64,000 bases of DNA, taken from Anodontia alba (Eukaryota; Mollusca; Bivalvia; Lucinida; Lucinidae). The position numbers and the translations under genes are program-made. The notes beneath the pieces were generated by a model. That model had not been told where the DNA came from. It made no database searches and saw only the letters and a program-made list of their open reading frames with translations. The stretch spans positions 59,504,104 to 59,568,103 of the forward strand of contig OZ024830.1 of assembly GCA_964016985.1 (NCBI GenBank), written 5' to 3'. Shown here piece after piece: positions 21,216 to 33,200 of this stretch (the stretch's first letter is position 1; each line of letters opens with the position of its first letter).

Positions 21216-24200
21216 GTTTTACTTCTAAGCATATTCAATTGTTTGCTCGTATTTCTAATTGATCGGACCCATGGCTTTTTCAAAGTCATGTAAAATATAA
21301 ACCACTTAGGCCTTTGTCTAAAATAAAATAGATGCAGTTGCTGGACATGATTTTTCTCGACTTTGTGGTCGCCGTGAATCAATGTACAGTCGAACCTCAA
21401 TAATTCGAAGTGCAAGGGACTACAGGAATTCTTCCAATTATCGCTACTGTCCTTTCGACATCACTCAGAAAGACGTCTTTTACTTGGCGTTTTATTTTAA
21501 ATGAAATTTTATTCTGATTGACCATATCTTATCAAAAACCATTTGTCATTCCTGTTTCTGTCTTTTGTTCTCAAATATATAGACCTTTTTAATGTTATTG
21601 TTTTTATCTGGGCTACAGACCATGTGATTACAATATTGTGTCTCATGATCAATAATTTAGGATGGCAAAAACACTTCCGGTTCCATTGATACTAATTGAA
21701 TCAAGCCAAACTTTACTTGGATAGTACATTCTTTTTGGTCAACATTCACTCATAAATTTTACCTAGCAGTTAACAATATTGCTTTTAGAAGCAAACTGAC
21801 TGCTTTTCCTAAGACAATACAAATGTTTCAAAGATATTTTTCCGATATCAGCAAGCACGCGCGCAACCGCAATTTTCCTTTATGGTGACCATTTTAGCGC
21901 CTAGTTTTAGCTAGTATATAGTCAAAATCTGTATTAATATTTTTGGTTAAGACATTTGAATGATCACTCGCTGAGAATCTCTTGTGAAAAGAAACTTCTG
22001 ACGAATGAAAATGCTTTATCATTCTGAAAAAAAAACGGCAATTATACGGTCCGATAAACATAAACAAGAACTTTTTGCCATCCAGTATGTACGAGCCTAG
22101 AACGTTTAAAGACCGAGAGGTTCCGGATGATTTTTATTGTGTGACATAGTGTTTAAAAAGGTCTGTAGGAATGAGGCAAGAACCTACTCTGCGTTAAAGA
22201 CGTAGAGGTTTCGAATAATGTTTTATTATGTAACGTAGTGTTTAAAAAGATCTGTTCCCTAAAATTAAATTTATGGCCAAAAAATGGTCTGACCTACACA
22301 ATTGCTATAGTAAAGTGACTTTTAGGAATTTTTGTCTAAGAAAATATATTTTACTATTCTTTGCTGGTTTTGAATTAGTGATGTTTCACAACAATATTGT
22401 GAAAATTTCAGAAAAATTAAAGGGACTTGTTGAAAATCAGCCTCCAAGTTATCTACCCAACAGATTTCTACATAACTTAGCAGGGATTTCAATAGGAATT
22501 TCTTTGATTGGGTCCGACAAATATGTTCAGAATATTCTCCGTTAATACAGTGTCGGTTACCTGTGGCGAATAAACGCGTGAAGTCACCCGAGTGTGTAAC
22601 AATCAAACTTGCCGCACAACTTAGTCATGATCACCATGCGTGACCTTGATTGGCAGTTTGTAATTTCAGATTTAGCAGGGGATTTTAATAGGAAATGTTT
22701 TGATTGGGACTGACTGATCTGTTCGAAAAATTGAAATTCGAAAAATCAGTGATATTTATGCAAAATATTATAGTGAAAAAAGTCCGGACCATCAGTTGTC
22801 TTAGAAAAATCTGGTAGTTTCGAAAAATTGGCCTTCGAATTACGGAGGTTCCACTCTATTTCAATATTTTTTTGTAAAAATGAATTTGCAGAAATTATTA
22901 AGGCTACAGTTATGAAAAATGATACCTAAAAGCATACAAACTGATAAAAACAATAACGATAATCATAATTTCAAGAGATCTGTGAATATTGTTTTGAAAT
23001 CAAAATTCGAAGGAAAATTTTGGTACTACTAAAAAGTGACAAGAAGAGTCGAGATATTTTAATTATATATGTACATTGGGTACCAGAGACAAGGACATTA
23101 TTGGTAATTAACTTGTTGATCAAAAGACAAAAACAGCAGCTAATGAGCTGTTGCCCAAAATGCAGGGTATGATTCTATGAAACCCACAACCAAAACCAAG
23201 ATTGTTCGATTTCCAACTTGGATAGGACTACAAGTGTTTGATTTATTGTGTTCATTGTAGTTTATGTTATGAGGTAGTAAATAAATAATATCCACAAGTA
23301 AGAAATTAAATAACTGAATGTGCAATTAGATTTTAATCTCTGTCTGACCAACCACCAGTGGAATGCCCGCCCATCCCAATCACCATTGATATGGTTAAGA
23401 TGGTTCTCAGATGAAGACGGGCAAAACACCTGGCCCATCAGGCATAGTGGTGATGATATAAGCAGCCGGTGACATGGACGCCTCCATGATCTGTAACCTC
23501 GCAGCTACAATCATTCGCGATGGCAAGGTACCCTCTGACTGGGAGCAGAGTTTCATTGTCAGCCTCTACAAGGGTTAGGGTGATGCATTGGAATGGGAAA
23601 ACTACCGCCAGGGCTTCCATTAACTTCCAGAATCAGGAAGTCCCAGACTTCCTACCCCTCAAATTTGGAAGTCCCACAGGAAAATCTAGGAAGTCCCACT
23701 TTTTTTCCATGCTGCGGTGGTCTGCCCTTTCTTTAGTAGAACATAGGTTCTTATTTCAGAGTCACACAGAATCATCATGATATACACTTCTCTTAGATGT
23801 GTTTTAAAAATGTCCTTATCGCTTATTAAAATTCGATCGCATCTTTTTGGGAAGCCTGTACTTGTATGTCGGACCTTAGAGAAAGCATCAACATTGGTAC
23901 AACTTCGCATTTGTTTCAAAGCCCAGAGAAAGAAAAAAGATAAGAAAATACATGAGAGAAAACACCCAAAACATGTTTTCTTAAAAATAAACTATGCTGA
24001 AATTATTTTGCAGAAATGTATTTTAATGAAATATTTGTTCGGATTGAAGCTGATCAACACGAGCGAACGAGTTGCTTACTTCACAAAAATTGTGGGAAAA
24101 CGGCGCCGACTCTTGCAACAACAAACAAATTAAAGGCAGCTCTCGATGAAATACCAACAGCAAAATGTTCGTTCGCGGAGAAAAGCAAGCAAAACCATCG

Positions 24201-27200
24201 CAAATCGCCTATATTTAGACTTACTTTGCGTCTTTTCCGCGCTGGTAAACAGCGCAACCGGAACAAGGCTACGCATTTAGAAACGGGTTTTCCAAAAAAT
24301 ATGTTTTCTTTTCATTTGAAAAATTGCTTTTGTTGTCATGACAAACGTAAGCTTCTAAATTCGAATAGATTTCAATTTACGTTCTGCGCATAATTGTTAT
24401 TTATTTATTTATAGAATTTCACTCGGCAATTCCCAGAAATGTTGCAGACGACACATGTTCTTAGCAAAATAATAATATAAGACGTGAATATTAAAAAATA
24501 ATAATGAATTCATATAATTTCAACGAATATTTTTGGGGTCGCAGTGGAAAATTTAATTATAAAAACATCAATTAATCAACTCAGCACGCGTGACAAATAC
24601 ACGCAGTGATCACGCAGCCATCAAAAGGGTGCCGCGATGCTTGACACGGCTGTCAGTAAAACTCCCGCAAGCGGAAAGTGGGACGTCCTTAAAGCTCAGT
24701 CAACACAGGTAGTGAATTTCCGGTAAGTAGGCGGGGCAAACATCATACAACTGGTTAAAAGTGGGCAGGCTTTTTGACAATTTTTGGACGTCACGGGTAT
24801 CGATTTCGGATGGACAAAAGAAATTTTGGAAGTCCGCGGTACGTCTTTGAAGTTCAAGTTGGATGTCCGGTGGCAATCTCAGGGCGTAATACACGCCGTA
24901 CGTCAGCTTAACGGAAGCCCTGTACCGCGGTCTCAAGCTGACAGAGCAGGTCATGAAAGTCCTGGAGAGGATTGTGGACGGCCTCATCAGACCATTGGTG
25001 TCAATCACTGTTTACCAGTTTGGCTTTGTCGCAGGCAGATGCACAAAAGATGCAATATTTGTTGTCAGGCAGCTGTGAGAGAAGTACCTGGCTGCCAACA
25101 AGAGACTACATAGCTTTTTACCCCTCCCCTCATTGAGTATTGCCTGTACCAACCGACTGATTTATGGAAAATGCACACGCAAGTGTCATGATATTTTATC
25201 CCTTGTATTGAGGCTGGCATTTTTTTTTTTTTTTTTTTGTTAATTTCTGGACACCAATTTTTCGTCATTGACATCAGAAACGCACGCTTACTGTTTTCTG
25301 CCAAAGACGACAAACGACCACAAGCGGAATAGTACCTCATCCCTTTGCTAGATGTCAATCTGTGCATCAAAACGATTACAGTATTCCTGCTTGCCACTAA
25401 AAAATAATAATAAAAAAAAAATTCTAAGTCCCATCGAACCTGTCCTGTAAACCCTGTATAGAGTCTAATGGGACTGCTCAGATGTACCCCGGACGACGGT
25501 ACACAGTTCTGGACTGTTCTACTTTAGAGTACTTTTTCCATTGCTCCCGCATGAAGAAAGTGCGTGCTTGTATCGGTAGCCCATGCTCGTAAGGGTAACG
25601 TCATATGACAGTGTGTTGGGGAAACCGTTGGGGCATGGACCAGATACTGATCTCCTTTACATATAAACATTCCTTATGCCATTGAACTTTTGCTTCTTAT
25701 AATTTGAATTTGGGGTTCCCTTAAGTATTGTCCCTAGTATATTTGTCTTATTTCTCAATGAAATCATATGTTGTGGGTACCCATTAGAAGCTAACGAATA
25801 CTGGCAGTGTATGTTTTCATTGAGAAATAAGAAAAATATATGGTAAATGTCCTAAAATTTCGAACACTTTATTCTCTACTATTCTGGTCTAAATTTTGCT
25901 TCTTATGCACTTGTTTCTTAAAATACTTAGTGGAATGGCAAACAGTGTAGACCCTGATCAGACTGCTCCTTCAGGAGCAGTCTGATCTGGGTCTGCACTG
26001 TTTGTGTAAGTCATTTTATCAGAAACTTTGGTGTTCGAATTTTTAGGACATTTTCCGTAAGTACTTTTCAGTCGAAAAAAAAGCATTAGCTGGAGCTATG
26101 GGGTGGCAGCGTTTTTCATGAGGTCATCTTTTAATTCAGGTTGGTAACTACCTCAGGATGTTCCGAGGTTCTTTGTACAAGCGGTTCCCATCTATGTGGC
26201 GGAGGTTGATCAGCATGGATGAAAGGAAAAAGCTAGCATTGATTGGTAAGTTGCTGGTGCAGAAGGCCAGGGAAGAGAAAGGTTCCACAGAACCTATGCA
26301 TATGCACAACTTTTATAAATTCTGAAATAATGTGAAAATAAATGCTAAGTAAATGATCTCTTTTCCACTAAACATCCAGGCATTTCCATTCAGTATTGCA
26401 GCCATATTATGAATTTCAAGAATTTACAGGTGTCCAAGTAATTCACATATTCCATATTAAAGGTCACGTTCCATATTTGGAAAAAAAAAATCACAGTTGT
26501 GTGCAGTTGTAAATTTATACAATCTGTGAACAAGAGGGCCATGATGACCTTGTATCGGTCATCTGAGTATCAAAGCACTTAGAGAACCTGGCTTAGAAAT
26601 CATCAAGATAAACATTCTGAACAAGATTCATGATGATTACATAAACAAGTAAGACAATGTAGTGTGCCTAATTGACTGTGAAATATAGATCAAGGTCAGA
26701 TATGGCTGATTGTTCCCAGGAAGTCATGTTTAGATGTATGTATATGTTAAGTATCTTTGCTGTAGGACTAATAGTTACTGAGGAACTGATATAAATGCAA
26801 AAATTTAACAGTCAAAGTGGGCCGTGATGTATACAGTAGGTCAAGGTCAAAGTCAAATATGGATGAAAGACAAACATTCTGAACAAGATTAATGATGATT
26901 ACATAGACAACTAAGACAATGTAGTGTGCCTAATGGACTGTGACATATAGGTCAAGGTCAAATATGGATGACTGCATTCAAGAGGTCATGCTAAGATGTA
27001 TACATGTGCCAAGTATCACTGCTGTAGGACCAGTAGTTACTGAGACACTGACAGAAAAACATAACAGTCAGTGTACTGTAAAATATAGGTCATAAGTGAT
27101 CAGTTTTGAACTTGGCCTAGAAATCATCAAGACAAACATTTTGAGCAAGATGATTACTTCAAAACTGTGACCTCTAGAGTGTTAACAGTTTTCCTTTGAT

Positions 27201-30200
27201 TTGGCATTTTGACCTAGCTTTTGACCTCAAGTGACCCAGTTTCCAACTTGACCTAGAAATCATCAAGGCAAACATTTTGAGCAAGATTCATGATGATTAC
27301 TTCAAAAATGTGACCTCTAGAGTGTTAACAAGGTTTTCCTTTGATTTGGCCTGGTGACCTAGTTTTGACTCCAAGTGACCCAGATTTCGTAGAGACAAAC
27401 ATTCTGAGCAAGGTTTATTAAGATTGGGTGAAAAACTATGGCCTTTAGTGTGTTAACAAGCTAATTATTGACAAGAGACCATGGTCATAGGTTGATCACA
27501 ATAGCTCACCCTGAGCAATTGCTTGGATGCGCTAAAAAGAAGAGAATTAATGGGTGCTGAGGTAAGGATACCTTTTCTGAGGATTCAGATCAGAAGAAAA
27601 TTTTGCAGAATAAAGGTTACAGTATTTATTTGGTTATGAGAAGGGAGCTTATCCTTCCAATATTACCACAAATATGTAAATCAGTCTCGTGTAGTTTAGC
27701 TATAAAATGGGGTTTTCTCTTCCAAAACATTCCTAAATATCTAGATCCGATCTAGATTTTTTGAGTGTTTTGAAGAAAACCTCCACCTCCCGTATCCCAT
27801 CCCCACGTCTTATAACCAAAGAAATATGGCACTACTTGTTATGCTTGAGGTGAATGGAGTCACATGGATGAAAGTTTTAGGGATCATTCCTGATTTCAGT
27901 ATTTTATCATCAAATGTCCTGATATAAATATAGGCAGTTACACCTTTTTCAGGATTAGAAAATCTGAATTTCAAGATTCTTGTATTTTAGAACTTTCAGC
28001 CATGGATTCACCTTTAAGGTAGATAACTTTGACTTGAAGTATTACCATATTCTCTCTAATTACCACACTGTGTGCTTAATTTTTTTTAAACAAAAACACA
28101 CAAAAAAAACTTGTAGTAAAATATCCTCCTAATAGGAGTACACTTTAAAGAAAGATGAGCGGAGAACTTCATGAGGGGCATATTTAATTTGTTGAGGCAA
28201 TTCAAATGAGTATCAACATGATTAATTTTTATAAAGAAGTAGATAAAAATAGACTGGTTGTATTCTAAAGACTACTAAATTGTGTGACTGTGCACTTACA
28301 GGAGCATGTGCGGTAATTAGGTTGAATACAGTACTCACCTTTGAGGAGAGATTCACATACCAGGGAAGCAAATTCTCTGGTTGGAGTTAAAAGGGAGACA
28401 AAAACTTCCATCTTATTCTAAGAGTGCTCTGTCTTTGATGTGAATCTGTTCAGTTTAAGAAAATTTTCAGAAGTCTTGATAATGTGCTGTTTTTCAAATG
28501 CTAAAATGTTGATATTTTCTTATTTATTCATGAAAGTATATGGTGTGTGTACTCATTCAAAGTGCCTCACCGAGGCAACATGTTTTCATGAAGAACTAAG
28601 AAAATTATTCTACATGAAAATATGTTTTGTGTACTCATTAGAAGTGAGGCCTTCAGTGAGGCACTTTTGAGTACCCACAACATGTTTTGATGTAGAAATA
28701 AGAATAACATTTTATTTTGGCTAGCCTCTGTGACACAGTCGGATGCATGTCCCACTGGTGATCAGGAGGTCACGGGTTCGATCCTGCTGGGTCTGGCAAC
28801 ATTCTTTTGTGATCATGAATTATTTTGCCTGTGGTTATTTTTTCCCTTCCGTTGATTCAAGAAGGGCTGATGTCAGTTTCTGGCAAAAGAATATGCACAA
28901 GTACTGGTTAACTGCATAGATGACTAAGAAAAGTGTGGTTAGGTAAACTGACTGCAATCGACATGACCTAAATGGGCTGATGGGGCCATAAAACCTCAAC
29001 ACGACCAAAACATTTTATCTTAATACCTTATTTAGACGCCGGCCTTGGTGACTCAGTTGGATGTGCCATCTGACTGGAGACCAGGAGGTTGCGGGTTCAA
29101 CCCTTGCCGAGGTCGGCAACATTCTTTCGTGGAAAATGATCATGAAATATTTTCTACGGTCATTCTCTCACTTCCACTGATTCAAGAAGGGCAGTTGTCA
29201 TTTTTTGGCGAAAGAATGTGCACAATACTGGTTAACCGCTTAGAGGACTAAGCCTGCCCAGTAAACGTGTGGTTAGGTAAACTGACCGCGCTCGACATGA
29301 CCCCATTGGTTGACTGGGCCGTAAAACCTCAACACAAACAAACAAAACCTTAATTAGACCTCAAGGTTTGACTAATTTACATTTCAGCTGGATTTGGTCA
29401 GCATTCTCTGGCAACGAACATTACTTTACTACGAGCAAATGAAGTAGATGATATTGTAAGAGGAGATGGTGAGAAATATAAAGACACAGGACTAAGCAGT
29501 GACACTCCATACAGAAGGTAACATGGTTTTTTACTAGTTCTGATCTGTATCTGCACTGTTTGTATATGCTGTTTTGTCAGGAGAGTTGGTGTACGAAATT
29601 TTTGGACGATTATCATAACAATTTTCGTATGACTTATTATAATGGGTTTATGCTCATAATTTTATTTTTTGAATTGCATAATAATAGGATATTGTCAACA
29701 GTGTGGTTTTACTTATTCAAGGGCAATGACAGATTGACAATATATAAAGGCTACATTCTTGAGAGGGTGATAGTAAGAATTTCACCCTGAGGATAATTAT
29801 GATTATCAACCCAGATGAAACCAAGATTGATAATTATATTTGAAGGGCAGACTATGTTACTATTATCCGCTCAAGAATCTGGGCCCAGTTGTTCAAAACT
29901 AACGATATCGTTAGTTAACGATTTGTTAATATTTACATCGAGTGATACACAAATATGTTGAAATTTTTTGCTGAAAAAATGTGAGTAGCTTTTGCAGTGC
30001 AAAAGCTACTCACATTTTTTCAGCAAAAAATATCAGAATATTGTGTATTGAATCTGCTAAAACAGTTAATGAAATGACTCTTAATGAGCTCGTTAAGCTA
30101 ACGACGCTTTGAACAACAGAGCCTTGGTATTTGTTTTATTATACCAAGCATCTATTGTAAATGTAAATGTAAGTTGTCAATAATTTCAGTTCCATAGGGA

Positions 30201-33200
30201 AAATAATGAGAAAAGTAAGCCATGCAGCTGTTGAGGTGAAATCAGTTTCACAAAGCATTTGTTGTGATGTAATTAAGAAAATGAATGAATTGTAGGCAAT
30301 TCTTTATGAAAAAAATCATACTCAGAACCTCTGAACTGGTTTCCAACAAAACAAGCCATAGATGCATCCACCTCACACATGTGGCAGGCAAAATTTTACT
30401 GGGTTATAGTAAAAATTGTCAACTTTTGGTCTATTGACATTGACCACTGGAAAGTCATGTGAGGTATAATGATAGAATATACATGAATACCAGGGCTCTG
30501 GAAATTTTGAAATCTGAATCGGTCCAGCCGATGACGATGACGTCATCAATGAGCCCATTTCCAAAAAAAAAAAATATGTATATATCCCCTGTCACGATAA
30601 CTAATGACAATTGGCAGTCCTATAACTCCTTTTAAATAATACACCTCAACTCCGTTATATGACGGAAGTCAGGGTATAACGAGCATGATCAAAGCTGGCG
30701 TCATCAATCAATACAGTCAGGTATGTAAAAAGAAAGAAAAAAAAAAAAAAAAGACAAAAAACAAACGGTTTTGTTGTTGTTTCCACCTCCGCAGGGTTTT
30801 CCTAAACTATTTATAAACAACTGATTCCCGTCTTGTATAAGCGCGAAGACAGCGGGAAACAGGAGAGACGGAACGAAACGACTTCCATGGACCTAATTAG
30901 GTCTAATAAAAAAGGCCTGCGCCACGGGCGGTTTTGCAGTTTTCAATGTTTCAAGATTTGATCAGACTGCTTAGATTTTAAGCACTGACCAATCTTGTCT
31001 AGCGCAAGTGGTGCATTACTTATTTTTACCGTGAAATCTACCTTGAATTATACTTGCGTGTTACGGCAATCAACAACAACAACAAAAAAAAAAAAAAAAA
31101 AAAAGAAGCAATCAATAATACTCAGATCAGAAGCCGTTGTATGCGACATCTGATCTGGACGTACACGGTTTGGGAATTCATTTATCAAATCTGGGACCGA
31201 CAAACCGTTTTGATCAAAACAAAAAAGAAGAGGAAGAAAACGGGTGCGTTCAAGCGGTGCATTCTTTTATCACTCAGTAAAGCGACCTTTGATCTTTTGG
31301 ACACGCCGACTGCACCTGGATTTTTTGCAGTCTCAGTGTATTCACGCGTGTCATGCAAACGGATTAATTATCAGACTACCGTTACTGATGATTCGTGTTA
31401 ATCGCTTGTTTACCGCACAAAGGTCAGTGGAGTGTCGATTTTTTGACAATGTAATTAATTTGTGCTGCGGTAGGTTGCCGTTATTCAGCTGTCTCTCCAA
31501 TATACATGTCAAATGACCGTTTAGAGCCTTTTTACTACCATAATATCGCATTTAAAAGGTACGCGGACGTTGTCAGTTTGGGAAGACTTGACCGTTTGTG
31601 ATTTTTTAGACATCATTGATTCGTGAAAATTGGTTGGTTGGGGAAAAATGGGGTTCAAGGCACAAACCTGTTGGACCGATTTATTAGCTTTTTGGGGTGT
31701 TTGAAATCGGTCCAGAATTCTTAATTTCGGTCCAGACCGGCTATTTTTCCGGTTTTCCCGAGCCCTGCATGAATACATATACACTTAAAACTGTTTATTT
31801 TCTATAATGATTACCGTATTTACCATATATTTTTGGACACCATTAATGTTCGGACACCACCTATTTTCTGCAAAATATGATAATTTTATGCACCATAACA
31901 GTTCGGACACCCCCTGAATTTGAAAATGACAATTTCCTAATTTCGGACACAAAAATGCCTCTGGACAAAGCAGACTTTTCAATGAAATCCAACACCAAAC
32001 TCGCAGTGTCGCTATTACTTTCACGGATGTTTTGATAGAGGAAGCCATTTTCTAAAGGTAAGAAGGAAGTAGTAGAGTCTAAAAAATTAACTCAGTTAAA
32101 AATTATTTTCCGTTGGGGCTGTTTTCATTCAGGGAGGATTGATGAGATTGACTAAGGTAGATTTTCGGAGTGTGTCCTATAATCAGCTTGTGAGTCTGTC
32201 TGTCCGTCTGTCAGTCCATGGACAATTAGTGAGAAGGGGCATAACTCTTGTACTGTTAGGAATATTTTGATAATTTTTGCGCACACATATCTAACGAACA
32301 GGCTTGCCAAGTGCCACTTGACTGAGGTGGTGCCAGGCCAAAAATGTGAAAATATGGAAATCATCATAGATTTTTAACCACATGGGATATTTTGATAAAA
32401 TTTTGTATACACATTTATATTGACAAGATTAACATGTAGCCAAAGGAATTGCCAAATGCTATTTTACATTGACCAAAGTAATGCCGAGGCCAAAAAAAGT
32501 GACAGCGAAAATGACTAACTCCTGAACCGTTAGAAATATTTTGATAAAATTTTGCACACATCTTGGAAATGACAAGATCTGACTAATGGACTTGCCAAAT
32601 GCCAGTTTTCACTGACTGAGGCGGTGCCAAGGCAAAAAATGTAAAAATATGGAAATCAGAATAGATCTTCAACCATATGAGATATTTTGATGGTTTGTGT
32701 ACACATTATTATGGGGACTTCATTTCTTGTGGCATGGCTTATATGGTTTGCTTCAACATTCATATTTGGCAGTCTCAGGGATAGTTTCAGGGCTTAGTAC
32801 AACAATGTTGCGTCATTTGTTAGCCAGTGACTTAAATTGGTTTTTACACACAGGTCTAATTTCAGGGGTGAACCACGGGCGAAGAGGGGTGCTACATGGG
32901 TGCCATCTGTACCGAGCAGTTCACATCATCTTGATGCTGTGCCCTGTTCAACTCCAATAAACAGAAATAGACTGGGAAAACCTAAAACCAGAACATTCCC
33001 CTTATGGTATGTACCATGTCTAAAAGTTAATTTATGTAGTTCTTCTGTATGACATCTTTCAGAAAGTTGTTTTTTACCTGGCACTTTACACAGAAGAAGC
33101 GAATTTGCTTCTTTGACATGTTTAAATGAAAAACCTTTGTCGTACGTACCTGTGCACAAAAAGTTTTATTCTATTCATTGCTTTTTTAGAAAGTTTGCAT

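Noticed and set aside
24016..24393. 125-codon frame inside the 23609-24922 transposon
   Set aside because: No transposase or other domain recognised; overlapping frames are equally open, so chance is likely.
29038..29110. tRNA-like sequences with A and B boxes (also 38319, 59374, 60668)
   Set aside because: They are heads of SINEs: each is followed by the same ~220 bp body, and the cloverleaf is not intact. Not functional tRNA genes.
31054..31401. 115-codon frame in transposon copy 1, partly kept in copy 2
   Set aside because: Starts in a poly-A (poly-Lys) run, changes frame between the two copies and resembles no known transposase. Not called as a gene, though the pair is worth a selection test.
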